In this document: piece by piece, positions 16,659-25,647 of the stretch
Numbering within the stretch: position 1 is the first letter of the stretch
How the letters are laid out: every line of letters starts with the position of its first letter
DNA from: Frigoribacterium sp. PhB160
GTDB lineage: Bacteria; Actinomycetota; Actinomycetes; Actinomycetales; Microbacteriaceae
Assembly (NCBI RefSeq): GCF_003751785.1
Contig: NZ_RKIE01000001.1
Location: forward strand, 721,564-785,563
Reading direction: 5' to 3'
DNA length: 64,000 nucleotides
Translations under genes and position numbers: made by a program
The notes under the pieces: model-generated
What the model was told of the DNA's origin: nothing
The model's input: the letters and a program-made list of their open reading frames with translations, nothing else
Databases searched by the model: none

Positions 16659-19004
16659 TCAGTCGCCGGGGCCCGCGGGCTCCTCGAGGCGGTGGCGTCG
16701 CCGCACGACGCCACGGGCCACCAGGGCGCCGACGCCGAGCAGCAGCAGGCCCGCGCCGAGACCGAGCGGCAGCGCCACGTCGGAGCCGGTGAAGGCGAGG
16801 CCGGGCGTCGGCGCGGCCGGGGCGGGTGCCGGGGCGACGGGCGCACCGGGGTCGCCGGGCAGCGGCGCCGGGACACCCGGGTCGGACGGCGAGGGCGAGG
16901 GCACGCCCGGGTCCGCAGCGAGGTCGACGACGAGCGTGCCGAGCGACGTGTCCGCGTCACCGGTCCTGAACGCGATCGCGGTGTCGGTGTCCCCGTCGAC
17001 GACGAGGAGGTAGTCGGTGTCGGGTTCGAGGCCGTCGACGAGGAACGCGCCGTCGGTGTCGGTGGTGTCGGTGGCGACGGGGGTGTCGCCGTCGAGGGGC
17101 AGCACGGCGACGGGCGTCTCCGCGATGGGGTCGCCGTCGGCGTCGACGAGGGTGCCGCCGACGGAGACGGTGTCGGGCGCGACGACGGCGGGGGTGACCT
17201 CGCCGAGGTCGGTGTCGCCGTCGCCGGTGGTGAAGGCGATCGCTGTGTCGGCGTCCCCGTCGACGACGAGGAGGTAGTCGGTGTCGGGCTCGAGGCCGTC
17301 GATGACGAACGAGCCGTCGGCGTCGGTGGTGTCGGTGGCGACGGGGGTGTCGCCGTCGACGGGCAGCACGGCCACGGGCGTCTCCGCGAGCGGGTCGCCC
17401 TCGGCGTCCACGAGCGTGCCCCCGACGGAGACGGACTCGGCCGCGGGGACGGCGAGCTCGAGCGGCACCGACGGCTCACCGACGGCCGGCGTCGTGAACG
17501 GGACGGGCGCCTCCGCCTGCTCGTCGACGACGATGACGTAGTCGGTCTCGGGCAGCAGGCCCGGCACCTCGAAGGCACCGGTCTCGTCGGTCACGACGGT
17601 GATCGTCTCGCCGGTGGGCAGCGCCTCGGGGTCGGCCGGGTCGACCGCGACGACGTCGAGGGTCGCGTCGGCGGCCGGGGTGCCGTCGGGCTCGGTGATC
17701 GTGCCCGTCACGTCGACCGTCGCGAGCGGGGCCGGGACGGGCGTGATGAGGGCCTGAGGGATCGTGCCGCCGCCGTTCGGCGTGAACCGGCTGAGCTCCT
17801 CGTCCGTGTCGGTGCGCTCGAGGACGACGCGCGTGTCGGCGTCGAGGCCGGGGAAGGCGAACGTGCCGTCGTCGGCCGTCGTCGTCTCGCCCTCGAGCGT
17901 GCCGTCGGCCTCGCTGACGAGCTGGAGCGGGACCCCGGCGACGGGCGTGCCGTCGGTGTCGAGGATCGTGCCCTCGACCGAGACCGTGGCCGGCGCGACG
18001 TCGTCGGGGAAGGCGAAGTCGGCCACGCCGTCGGCGGACGAGAGGTCGACGGTGACGGGCACGGCCGCGTCGGTGCCCTCGGGGGCCTCGATCGTCGCCA
18101 CGTAGCCGGGTGCAGCCGTCAGGGCGGGCACGGCGTAGCCGCCGTCGGCGCCCGTGGTGGTCGTCGCGACGACGGTGCCGGACGCGTCGCGGACGGTGAC
18201 GAGCGCACCCGGGAAGGGCGCGCCTCCCACGGTCGCGGTGCCCGTGAGCCCGAAGGTCGTCGTGGCGAACCAGGTCTGGTAGACGGGGAAGCCCGCTCGC
18301 TGCTGGAACGTGAAGGTCAGCGACGAGAGCGGCGTCGTCGGGCTGAACCACGCGGCGGCGCCCTCGGTGTCGGCCGCGGCGGCGTTGCCGACGAGGGTCG
18401 AGGTCGCGGCGTCCCAGGTGGGCTGGTCGCCGACGCCGGCCGAGTCGCACGAGGGCGTGCCGGCGCCCTGGCAGTAGTTGTACGTGCCCCGGAACCTCAG
18501 GGCGGAGGCCGGCACGGCCGCACCGTCGGCGCCCGTCGCGGTCACGGTCACCTGGTCGGCGTCGACGTCGCCGAGGACGAACGACCAGCCGGAGGCGAGG
18601 GTCGGCGTGGCGAAGGAGTACGTCGTCACCGAGGCGGCGGCCGCCGTCGGGCTGTCCTGCGCCGGGCGGAGGTTGAGGTAGGGGAGGCCGCGGCTCGAGC
18701 CGTGCTGCGCGCCGGGCGGGGTGGACGCGGCCTGCCACGTGCTCGACCCGCTGGGGATCGTGGCCTGGCGCGAGGTCGACGTGAACGTGGTGGCCGGGAA
18801 CCCGCCGGGCAGGGTCATCGTGCCGGTGTAGGCGCGGGCGCTGCCCGTGGCGGTGAAGGTGCCCCACGAGCCTCCCTGGGCCGCGGAGGCGCTGGTCACG
18901 CCCCCGAGGGCGAGCGCGAGGGCGACGACCCCGGTGGTGGCGACGGCTCCGAGCCGGCGGAGGTGGCGACGCGTGCCCTGGGGCGCGACGGTGGACGTGG
19001 ACAT
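16659..19004 (-). CDS. Sortase-anchored (LAFTG) surface protein with carboxypeptidase-regulatory-like repeats
   Basis: A 781-residue exported protein. A twin-Arg-rich signal sequence ends near GVTSASA. The N-terminal 250 residues form a beta-rich domain with a Cys pair (YCQGAGTPSC). Four to five Ig-like/carboxypeptidase-regulatory-like modules follow (TGADGGYAVPAL, TADDGTFAFPGL, TDETGAFEVPGL), the last two being near-identical 88-residue repeats. A Pro/Ala linker leads to the sorting signal LAFTG at 736-740, a hydrophobic helix and RRRHR. LAxTG is the class E sortase signal of high-GC actinobacteria. GGAAGG precedes the ATG. A role in adhesion or wall structure is inferred. Confidence 0.85.
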   Translation of the reverse strand: MSTSTVAPQGTRRHLRRLGAVATTGVVALALALGGVTSASAAQGGSWGTFTATGSARAYTGTMTLPGGFPATTFTSTSRQATIPSGSSTWQAASTPPGAQHGSSRGLPYLNLRPAQDSPTAAAASVTTYSFATPTLASGWSFVLGDVDADQVTVTATGADGAAVPASALRFRGTYNYCQGAGTPSCDSAGVGDQPTWDAATSTLVGNAAAADTEGAAAWFSPTTPLSSLTFTFQQRAGFPVYQTWFATTTFGLTGTATVGGAPFPGALVTVRDASGTVVATTTTGADGGYAVPALTAAPGYVATIEAPEGTDAAVPVTVDLSSADGVADFAFPDDVAPATVSVEGTILDTDGTPVAGVPLQLVSEADGTLEGETTTADDGTFAFPGLDADTRVVLERTDTDEELSRFTPNGGGTIPQALITPVPAPLATVDVTGTITEPDGTPAADATLDVVAVDPADPEALPTGETITVVTDETGAFEVPGLLPETDYVIVVDEQAEAPVPFTTPAVGEPSVPLELAVPAAESVSVGGTLVDAEGDPLAETPVAVLPVDGDTPVATDTTDADGSFVIDGLEPDTDYLLVVDGDADTAIAFTTGDGDTDLGEVTPAVVAPDTVSVGGTLVDADGDPIAETPVAVLPLDGDTPVATDTTDTDGAFLVDGLEPDTDYLLVVDGDTDTAIAFRTGDADTSLGTLVVDLAADPGVPSPSPSDPGVPAPLPGDPGAPVAPAPAPAAPTPGLAFTGSDVALPLGLGAGLLLLGVGALVARGVVRRRHRLEEPAGPGD
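16905..17432 (-). repeat. Two tandem 264-nt repeats in the surface-protein gene
   Basis: Copy A (17169-17432) and copy B (16905-17168) each encode 88 residues beginning VSVGGTLVDA and containing DGLEPDTDYLLVVDGD. The nucleotide sequences are nearly the same, indicating recent duplication or gene conversion. Confidence 0.85.
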
Positions 19005-19234
19005 GGCCTGCCTTCCCGCGGTCGGCCCCCTGATGGGCTCCCCGTGCGGCGAGGCTATCCGGAGGAGTGCTCATCTGTCACCAGGCTCGTCGTCCCGGGG
19101 GACAGACCTGTCCGCAGCACGCAAGACCACGTCGGGCGAGCTCCCCGCTCACGACAGCGGCACCGCGGCCCGGCTGCGTCTGCAGGGGGTGCGGTGCCGC
19201 GTCACGGCCCGAGGCCGCCGTCGAACGGAGCGCG

Positions 19235-19372
19235 CTAGCGCTTCTTGACGTTCGAGACGATGTCCTCCGAGTGCGAGGCCGTGTCGTGCTTCGCCTTCTT
19301 GTCAGCGCGCTTCTCCTTGAGGCTGCGCACCGCCGTCTTCGCTGTTCCCTTTTTCGCCGATTTCTCTGCCAT
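19235..19372 (-). CDS. Small Lys-rich protein (45 residues)
   Basis: An ATG at 19372 with a perfect GGAGG ribosome site opens a 45-codon frame starting MAEKSAKKGTAKTAVRSLKE and ending in NVKKR. It holds 11 Lys and a central acidic/His stretch (HDTASHSED). Base use is clearly lower in GC than its surroundings, because of Lys codons. It is probably cytoplasmic, helical and nucleic-acid-binding (inference from charge). I do not recognise a named family. Confidence 0.7.
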   Translation of the reverse strand: MAEKSAKKGTAKTAVRSLKEKRADKKAKHDTASHSEDIVSNVKKR

Positions 19373-19480
19373 GGTGGTGCCTCCGTCACCGGACCACGAT
19401 GGGCCGGTGGGCGGAGCTTACGGCGCGACGACGCTGCTGTCTGCCCCGCCGCGGGTCTTCACGGCTCCTACACTGCGGGG

Positions 19481-20659
19481 ATGGCCAGCAGCGCCGCCCC
19501 GTCACCGTCCGACGACGTCGCCCGCGCCCGGCTCGCGGCTCAGGGCATCAGCGGCTCGGCGGGCTCGACCGTGGCCGAGACGGCCGCCGCGATGCTCGCC
19601 ACGCAGGCGCAGGACCTCCCCGCCGCGACCTGGGCCCTCGCGCTCCGCACCCGCGGCGAGACCGAGGCCCCGACGGCGACGGCGGCCGACGTCTCCGCGG
19701 CCTTCGCCCGCCGCGAGGTCGTCCGCAGCTGGCCGGCCCGCGGCACGCTCATGATCACGGCCGCCGACGACGTCCGCTGGCTCACCGGCCTCCTCGCCCC
19801 CCGGGCCGCGGCCGCCGCCCGGGGCACCTGGCGTCGTGCGGGGCTCGAGCCGCGGCACTTCGCGACGGCGAGGGACGCGGTGGTCCGGGCGCTCGCCGGC
19901 GGCCGGCTCGTCTCGCGAGCGGACCTGCTCGCCGCCGTCGGTCGGGCCGGCGTCGACACGGGCTCGGAGCGCGGCTCGCACCTGCTGCGCTGGCTGTCGG
20001 GCGAGCGGGTGATCGTGCTCGGCGCTCCGCGCGGCACCGAGCAGACCGTCGCGCTCCTCGACGACTGGCTGCCGGACGCTCGTCGCCTCGACGACCGCGA
20101 CGAGGCGCTCGGCGAGCTGGCGCGGCGGTGGCTCGCGCACCGGTCGCCCGCCACGGTGCGCGACCTCGCCTGGTGGAGCGGGCTGACCCTCACCGACGTC
20201 CGCCGGGCCGTCGAGATCACGGCCGACGTCGACGTGACGGAAGCGGGCGACGTCGAGTGGCTCGACCGGCGGGCCGCCGGCGGGGCACCGGCAGGCACCG
20301 CCCGGGGAGGCGACCCGCCCGCCCGGGGCGACCTGCGCCTCCTGCCGCCCTTCGACGAGCTGCTGCTCGGGTACGCCGACCGCGGCGCGAGCCTCGACCC
20401 GGCCGACAAGGCGCGTCTCGTGCCGTCGTCGAACGGCGGGTTCCGGCCCGCGATCGTCGTGGACGGCCGCGTGGTCGGCACGTGGCGGCGCACCCTCACC
20501 CGACGCACTGTCACGGTCGAGCTCGACCCGTGGGTACCGTTGGTCGCGGGTCAGCGGGCACGGCTGCAGGAGCGGCAGGCCGAGTACGCCCGCCATCTCG
20601 GCCGGGAGCTCGTCCGCCCGGACGGCTCGGCCCCCGACGAGGCCGACGCCCTCGGCTGA
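19481..20659 (+). CDS. Winged-helix DNA-binding protein (HTH_42 / AlkZ-YcaQ-like)
   Basis: A 392-residue protein with the winged-helix layout of the HTH_42 family, whose characterised members AlkZ and YcaQ/AlkX are DNA glycosylases for crosslinks and bulky alkyl adducts. Family features include MLATQAQDLPAATWALALR (with the QAQ/D motif), VRSWPARGTLMI, DDVRWLTGLL, SHLLRWLSG, LLDDWLP and DLAWWSGL. Whether this member has glycosylase activity is unknown. TACACT lies 6 nt before the ATG (leaderless). It is not linked to the alkA-tag operon. Confidence 0.75.
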   Translation: MASSAAPSPSDDVARARLAAQGISGSAGSTVAETAAAMLATQAQDLPAATWALALRTRGETEAPTATAADVSAAFARREVVRSWPARGTLMITAADDVRWLTGLLAPRAAAAARGTWRRAGLEPRHFATARDAVVRALAGGRLVSRADLLAAVGRAGVDTGSERGSHLLRWLSGERVIVLGAPRGTEQTVALLDDWLPDARRLDDRDEALGELARRWLAHRSPATVRDLAWWSGLTLTDVRRAVEITADVDVTEAGDVEWLDRRAAGGAPAGTARGGDPPARGDLRLLPPFDELLLGYADRGASLDPADKARLVPSSNGGFRPAIVVDGRVVGTWRRTLTRRTVTVELDPWVPLVAGQRARLQERQAEYARHLGRELVRPDGSAPDEADALG

Positions 20660-20730
20660 CCACGCCCGCCCCGCCCCGCCCCCAGCCCCGCCCAGCCCCG
20701 CCCAGCCCCGCCCCGCACCCCGAGGACCTG

Positions 20731-21327
20731 ATGCCCCAGAACGCCGCCCGCCGCGCCCCCCGTGCCCGCAGCCGACGCCGCCAGCTCGTCGGGCTCGTCG
20801 TCGTGGTCGTCGGCGCGGTCGTCGTGATCGCGTTCCCGCAGCTGCTCGACCGGGGCGGCGCGGCCGGGAGCGGCGCCGCCGCCGTCCCCGCCGCGGTCCC
20901 CGAGGGCGCCGCGGAGGCCACGGTCGACCGCGTCGTCGACGGCGACACGGTCATCGTGCTGCTCGCCGACGGCGGCGACCGCGAGCGCGTCCGCCTGATC
21001 GGCGTCGACACGCCCGAGACGGTCCGGCCCGGCGCCCCGGTCGACTGCTTCGGCCCCGAGGCCAGCGCCTTCACGACGACGAGCCTGCCCGTCGGGTCGA
21101 CCGTCTGGCTCGAGGCCGACGCCTCGCAGGGCGACGCCGACCGCTACGACCGCCTGCTGCGCTACGTCTGGACCGCGGGAGGCGCGCTCCTGAACGAGGA
21201 CCTCGTCGCCCAGGGCTACGGCCGGGAGGACACCTACGACGCCGAGTACCGCTACCGCGACGACTTCGTGGCCGCCGAGGCCGCCGCTCGCTCGGACGGC
21301 GACGGGCTCTGGGGCGCCTGCGCCTGA
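20731..21327 (+). CDS. Secreted or membrane-anchored thermonuclease (SNase-like)
   Basis: A 198-residue protein: basic start, one hydrophobic helix at about 19-37 (VGLVVVVVGAVVVIAF, signal or anchor), an Ala/Pro/Gly linker, then a staphylococcal-nuclease domain with DGDTV (71-74), the catalytic Arg88 and Glu96 in VRLIGVDTPE and Arg141 in RYDRLLRYV. It would cut nucleic acids outside the membrane. The 70-nt leader is a run of CCCAGCCCCGCC repeats. The last 76 nt overlap the 3' end of the MMPL gene on the other strand. Confidence 0.85.
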   Translation: MPQNAARRAPRARSRRRQLVGLVVVVVGAVVVIAFPQLLDRGGAAGSGAAAVPAAVPEGAAEATVDRVVDGDTVIVLLADGGDRERVRLIGVDTPETVRPGAPVDCFGPEASAFTTTSLPVGSTVWLEADASQGDADRYDRLLRYVWTAGGALLNEDLVAQGYGREDTYDAEYRYRDDFVAAEAAARSDGDGLWGACA

Positions 21328-23447
21328 CCCTCGCCGGCACCGGCACCGGCACCGGCACCGGCACCGGCACCGGCACCCGCGCCGCGCCCCGCCCGGCTCG
21401 GCCACCAGAAGGCGTCCCCGACGACGAAGACGAGCGCCGGCACGAGCACGGTCCGCACGACGAGCGTGTCGAGCAGCACGCCGATGCAGACGACGACGCC
21501 GACCTGGGTCAGCGCGACGACCGGCAGCACGCCGAGCACCGCGAAGACCGCGGCGAGCAGCACCCCGGCGCTCGTGATGACGCCGCCCGTCGACGACAGC
21601 GCCCGCACCATGCCCTCGCGGGTGCCGTGCCGGAGGCGTTCCTCCCGCGCCCGGGTGGTGAGGAAGATGTTGTAGTCCACGCCGAGCGCGACGAGGAAGA
21701 GGAAGGCGTAGAGCGTCACGCTCGTGTCGAGGGCGTCGAAGCCCAGCACGTGGCGGAAGAGCCACGTCGACGCCCCGAGGCTCGCGGCGAAGGTCGCGAG
21801 CACCGACGCGATGAGCAGCACCGGGGCGACGAGCGAGCGCAGCAGCAGCGCGAGGATCGCGAAGACGATCGCCAGGATGATCGGCGCGATCAGGCGCAGG
21901 TCGGCCGCCGCCGCCGTGCGCTCGTCGTACGCCGTCGCGTCCCCGCCGCCGACGAGCGCGTCGGACACCGCGCCTCCGGCACCGGCGTAGGCGTCGCGGA
22001 GGGCCTGGACGGTCGCGGAGGCCGCGTCGCTCTCGGGCTCGGCGTCCAGCTGCACGTCGACGCGGGTGAGGCCGTCCGCCTGCTCGCCGGCCGTGGCGGA
22101 GGCGACGCCGTCGACGCCCTCGGCGACCGACACGGCGTCGGCCGTCGCCGTGTCGGGCACGAGCACGGTGGTCGTGCTCGTGAGGCCCGCCGAGAACGAC
22201 TCGTCGATCACGGCCTGCGCGGTGACCGACTCCGGGTCGCCCAGCAGCTGGTCGGTCTGCGACAGCCCGACGGCGTAGCCGCCGAGACCGAGGCAGAGCA
22301 CGCCGACGCCCGCGGCCGCCGCGACCGCGACCCGGGCGGGTCGGCGCTGCACGCCGCGACCGAGGCGCTCCCAGGCGCCCGGTCGCCGCGCGGCGTGGCC
22401 GTGCGGCCCCGGGGACGACGAGGAGGCGCGGGGCACGAAGGGCCAGAACAGCCCCCGACCGCAGACCACGAGCGCGGCCGGCAGCACGACGAGCGCGGAC
22501 GCGATCGCGACGACGACCCCGATCGCGCAGGCGAATCCCAGGGCCCGGTTGCCGGCGAGCGACGCGAGCAGGAGGGTCGCGAGGCTGAGGGCGACGGTGC
22601 CGCCGCTGGCGGCGATGGCCGGGCCCGCGCTCCGGACGGCCGTGCGCATGGCGACGTCGCGGTCGTCGACGTGCAGCAGCTCCTCGCGGTAGCGGGCCAC
22701 GAGCAGCAGGGCGTAGTTCGTGCCCGCGCCGAAGACGAGCACCGAGAGGATGCCCGAGATCGAGGCGTCGACCGGCACGTCGGCCGCCGAGGCGAGGGCC
22801 GAGACGACGACGCGCGCGAGCCCGTCGGCGACCCCCACGACGACGAGAGGGACGATCCAGAGCACCGGGCTGCGGTAGGTGACGATGAGCAGCACGGCCA
22901 CGACGAGCACCGTCACGAGCAGCAGGCGCAGGTCGGCGCCGGCGAAGGCGTTCGAGACGTCGTCCTGGAAGCCGACCGGGCCCGTGAGCGCGGCGGTCAG
23001 GCCGTCGGGGAGGCCCGCCGAGGCGGCGTCGCGGAGGCTCGTCGCCACCCCGTCGAGGTCGGCGTCGACGTCGGCGGCCGAGAGCGGCACGGCGACGAGG
23101 GCCGCGGCGCCGTCGTCGCTGACCTGGGGCCGGACGGCCTCGGGCGTCGTCGAGAGCGCCGCCAGGGCCTCGGAGCGGGAGGAGATCGAGGCGAGGTCGT
23201 CGGCGGACAGCTCCGCGCCTCCTCGGCTCCAGACCAGGACGCCGGCCGTGGCGTCGGCCGAGGGGAAGTCGTCGAGGAGGGCCTGGACCTGGGCCGACTG
23301 GCTCGTGTCGGGAAGGCCCGAGGCCGGGAAGGCGTCGTCGTCGTCCGAGGGCAGCAGGGCGAACAGGAGGGCGACCACGACGAGGGTGCCGCCGAGGACG
23401 GCCCACGACGATCGGCGGCCGCTGACGAGACGGGCGAGTGCACGCAT
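21252..23447 (-). CDS. MMPL/RND-family transporter
   Basis: A 731-residue exporter of the MMPL type (lipids or hydrophobic drugs). Two repeats each hold one helix, a roughly 150-residue outer domain and a bundle of helices; typical are DISGILSVLVFGAGTNYALLLVARYREE-like and LFLVALGVDYNIFLTTRAREE-like segments with functional Asp/Tyr residues. The C-terminal 55 residues are Gly/Ala-repeat and Ser/Ala-rich, encoded by a 6-bp tandem repeat, and the last 25 codons are antisense to the nuclease gene. AAGGAA precedes the ATG. Divergent to marR with a shared operator, so repression by that MarR is likely. Confidence 0.88.
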   Translation of the reverse strand: MRALARLVSGRRSSWAVLGGTLVVVALLFALLPSDDDDAFPASGLPDTSQSAQVQALLDDFPSADATAGVLVWSRGGAELSADDLASISSRSEALAALSTTPEAVRPQVSDDGAAALVAVPLSAADVDADLDGVATSLRDAASAGLPDGLTAALTGPVGFQDDVSNAFAGADLRLLLVTVLVVAVLLIVTYRSPVLWIVPLVVVGVADGLARVVVSALASAADVPVDASISGILSVLVFGAGTNYALLLVARYREELLHVDDRDVAMRTAVRSAGPAIAASGGTVALSLATLLLASLAGNRALGFACAIGVVVAIASALVVLPAALVVCGRGLFWPFVPRASSSSPGPHGHAARRPGAWERLGRGVQRRPARVAVAAAAGVGVLCLGLGGYAVGLSQTDQLLGDPESVTAQAVIDESFSAGLTSTTTVLVPDTATADAVSVAEGVDGVASATAGEQADGLTRVDVQLDAEPESDAASATVQALRDAYAGAGGAVSDALVGGGDATAYDERTAAAADLRLIAPIILAIVFAILALLLRSLVAPVLLIASVLATFAASLGASTWLFRHVLGFDALDTSVTLYAFLFLVALGVDYNIFLTTRAREERLRHGTREGMVRALSSTGGVITSAGVLLAAVFAVLGVLPVVALTQVGVVVCIGVLLDTLVVRTVLVPALVFVVGDAFWWPSRAGRGAGAGAGAGAGAGAGAGEGQAQAPQSPSPSERAAASAATKSSR
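21334..21375. repeat. Hexanucleotide microsatellite (CCGGCA)7
   Basis: Seven perfect tandem copies of CCGGCA, with partial copies at both ends, lie just after the nuclease stop codon and inside the MMPL frame, where they encode alternating Gly-Ala. Length changes would keep the frame. Confidence 0.9.
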
Positions 23448-23470
23448 GGTTGTTCCTTCAGATCGTTGAT

Positions 23471-23487
23471 GTCTTAGCTGCTAAGAC
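23471..23487. promoter_or_regulatory. MarR-type operator between MMPL and marR
   Basis: GTCTTAG-CTG-CTAAGAC is a perfect inverted repeat with 7-nt arms, in the short gap between divergent MMPL and marR genes, 24 nt upstream of the MMPL start codon. Its size and position match MarR dimer sites. Confidence 0.8.
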
Positions 23488-23562
23488 TATGTCACGGACG
23501 CCCAGCCGTGTCCGCGAAGATCGTGAGATGCACGCACGACGGCGCGTGCCGGAGGAGGAGCG

Positions 23563-24126
23563 ATGACCCAGGCCGACCCGACGTCCGCCCGTCCTGCGTC
23601 GTCCGCGCGCCCCAGGTCGCCGGCCCGCTCGGGCCTCCGCCGCGACATCGTCGCCTCCATGCAGCAGCTCACGACCGACTCGCAGCGCGTCGCTCAGGCG
23701 TTCGCCGCCGAGCAGGGCCTCGGCCACATCGACCTCGAGGCCCTGCTGCACGTCATGCAGGCCGAGGAGAGGGGCGACCCCGTCACGTCCGGCAGGCTCG
23801 GCGAGCTGCTCGGCGTGACCTCGGGCGCCGCGACCGGCGTCATCGACCGCCTCGAGCGCTCGGGGCACGTGCACCGCGGCCGCGACGAGGCCGACCGGCG
23901 GCGGGTGCTCGTCCGCTACTCGCCGGGTGCCCGGGCCGTCGCGGGACGCTTCTTCGGGCCCCTGGGCGCCCTCACCGACGACGTCATGGCCGACTTCGGG
24001 CCGGACGAGCTCGAGACGGTGCGGCGCTTCCTCGACCGGATGTCCGGGGCGATGGGCGACCACGCGCGGCGCACCGCGGCGGGGGCCCGCGAGCCCGCGG
24101 CCGAGGCCGCCCCGCCCGCGAGGTAG
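23563..24126 (+). CDS. MarR-family regulator of the MMPL exporter
   Basis: A 187-residue regulator. The winged helix reads TSGRLGELLGVTSGAATGVIDRL followed by the wing RDEADRRRVLVRYS. N- and C-terminal tails are Ala/Pro-rich. GGAGGAG precedes the ATG. Being divergent from an exporter with a palindrome between them, it most likely represses both and is relieved by a ligand that the pump exports. Its TAG stop codon is also the start of the sdaA -10 box. Confidence 0.88.
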   Translation: MTQADPTSARPASSARPRSPARSGLRRDIVASMQQLTTDSQRVAQAFAAEQGLGHIDLEALLHVMQAEERGDPVTSGRLGELLGVTSGAATGVIDRLERSGHVHRGRDEADRRRVLVRYSPGARAVAGRFFGPLGALTDDVMADFGPDELETVRRFLDRMSGAMGDHARRTAAGAREPAAEAAPPAR

Positions 24127-24135
24127 CCTCGGGGG

Positions 24136-25560
24136 ATGACCGACCACGTCTCGGCGCTCGACCTCTTCTCGATCGGCATCGGCCCCTCCAGCTCCCACAC
24201 GGTCGGCCCCATGCGTGCCGCCCGCCGCTCCGTCGAGGCGGTGCGCGACGCCGGTCGGCTCGCCGACGTGGTGCGCGTGCAGGCCGTGCTCTACGGGTCC
24301 CTCGCCGCGACCGGCCTCGGCCACGGCACGCCGTCCGCGGTGCTCGCCGGCCTCGCGGGCATGGACCCCGAGACGTGCGACCCGCACGTCGTCTCGTCGA
24401 TGCAGGAGTCGGTCGAGCGCGGCGGCGGCCTCCGGCTGCTGGGCGCGCACCAGGTCGCCTTCGGCGCGGGCGACCTCCGCATGGCCCCGCTGACGCGCAT
24501 GCCCCGCCACCCGAACGCGATGAGCGTCGAGCTGTTCGACGCGGCCGGCGAGAGCCTCGGCCGCGACGTGTGGTTCTCCATCGGGGGCGGCTTCGTCGTC
24601 CGCGACGGCGACGACGAGCACGCCGTGCCCGCGGCCGAGGCGCCGTTCGCGTTCACCGACGCCGACGACCTCCTCAGGCTCTGCGACGTCGAGGGCGTCG
24701 GCGTCGCCGAGCTCGCCTGGCGCAACGAGGTCGCGGTGCACGGCGCCGAGGCGGCCGCCGCGGGGCTGCGATCGCGGTGGGACGCGATGGAGGCGTGCGT
24801 CGACGCGGGCCTCGCCACCGCCGGCGTCCTCCCCGGCTGGATGAAGGTGCCGAGGCGGGCCCGCCAGATCGCCGAGATGCTCGGCGAGCAGGAGGCGCGG
24901 GCGACCGCCTTCGCCATCGGCGGCTCCGCGGTCGACCAGGGGCGCGCCTCCTCGCTGCTCACCTCCGACCTGCCCGCGCAGTGGCTGCAGGCCTACGCCA
25001 TGGCCGTCAACGAGGAGAACGCGGGCGGCGGGCGCGTCGTCACCGCGCCGACGAACGGGGCCGCGGGCATCATCCCCGCCGTCGGCTACTACGCGATGCG
25101 CTTCCACGGGGTGTCCCGGGAAGAGCTCGCCCACGACTACCTGCTGACCGCCGCGGCGATCGGCTCGCTCTACAAGCGCAACGCCTCGATCTCGGGCGCC
25201 GAGGCCGGCTGCCAGGGCGAGGTCGGGTCGGCCGCGTCGATGGCCGCGGGGGCCCTCACGGCCGTGCTCGGCGGGACTCCGCGCCAGGTCGAGAACGCCG
25301 CCGAGATCGCGATGGAGCACCACCTCGGCCTCACCTGCGACCCCGTCGGCGGGTTCGTGCAGGTGCCGTGCATCGAGCGCAACGCGATCGCGTCGGGCAC
25401 CGCGGTCGCCGCGACCCGCATGGCCCTGCTCGGCGACGGCAGCCACGTCGTCAGCCTCGACGCCGTCATCGAGACGATGCGCCAGACCGGGCGCGACATG
25501 AAGGACAGCTACAAGGAGACGAGCCGCGCCGGCCTCGCCGTCAACGTCATCGAGTGCTGA
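24136..25560 (+). CDS. sdaA: L-serine ammonia-lyase (serine dehydratase, iron-sulfur type)
   Basis: A 474-residue single-chain enzyme turning L-serine to pyruvate and ammonia with a 4Fe-4S cluster. The beta domain opens with [20 protein letters not shown]; the alpha domain has [20 protein letters not shown], and the cluster Cys residues lie in [20 protein letters not shown] and VPCIERN. Length is normal. TAGCCT, made partly of the marR stop codon, lies 6 nt before the ATG, so it has its own leaderless promoter. Confidence 0.95.
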   Translation: MTDHVSALDLFSIGIGPSSSHTVGPMRAARRSVEAVRDAGRLADVVRVQAVLYGSLAATGLGHGTPSAVLAGLAGMDPETCDPHVVSSMQESVERGGGLRLLGAHQVAFGAGDLRMAPLTRMPRHPNAMSVELFDAAGESLGRDVWFSIGGGFVVRDGDDEHAVPAAEAPFAFTDADDLLRLCDVEGVGVAELAWRNEVAVHGAEAAAAGLRSRWDAMEACVDAGLATAGVLPGWMKVPRRARQIAEMLGEQEARATAFAIGGSAVDQGRASSLLTSDLPAQWLQAYAMAVNEENAGGGRVVTAPTNGAAGIIPAVGYYAMRFHGVSREELAHDYLLTAAAIGSLYKRNASISGAEAGCQGEVGSAASMAAGALTAVLGGTPRQVENAAEIAMEHHLGLTCDPVGGFVQVPCIERNAIASGTAVAATRMALLGDGSHVVSLDAVIETMRQTGRDMKDSYKETSRAGLAVNVIEC

Positions 25561-25647
25561 CGCGGTCCCGGGCCGCGGGCCGGGCCTGAGACCCCGACCC
25601 GACGAGGAGGCGCGGCGAGCGTCGGGGGCCGCCGCTACCCTCGTCGC

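Noticed and set aside
16905-17432. Repeats read as a CRISPR-like array
   Set aside because: Only two long in-frame coding repeats with no spacers and no cas genes.
20551-23406. A 951-codon minus-strand frame across the nuclease and MMPL region
   Set aside because: It is in the wrong frame relative to the clear MMPL gene and has Arg/Pro/Gly low-complexity content typical of shadow frames.
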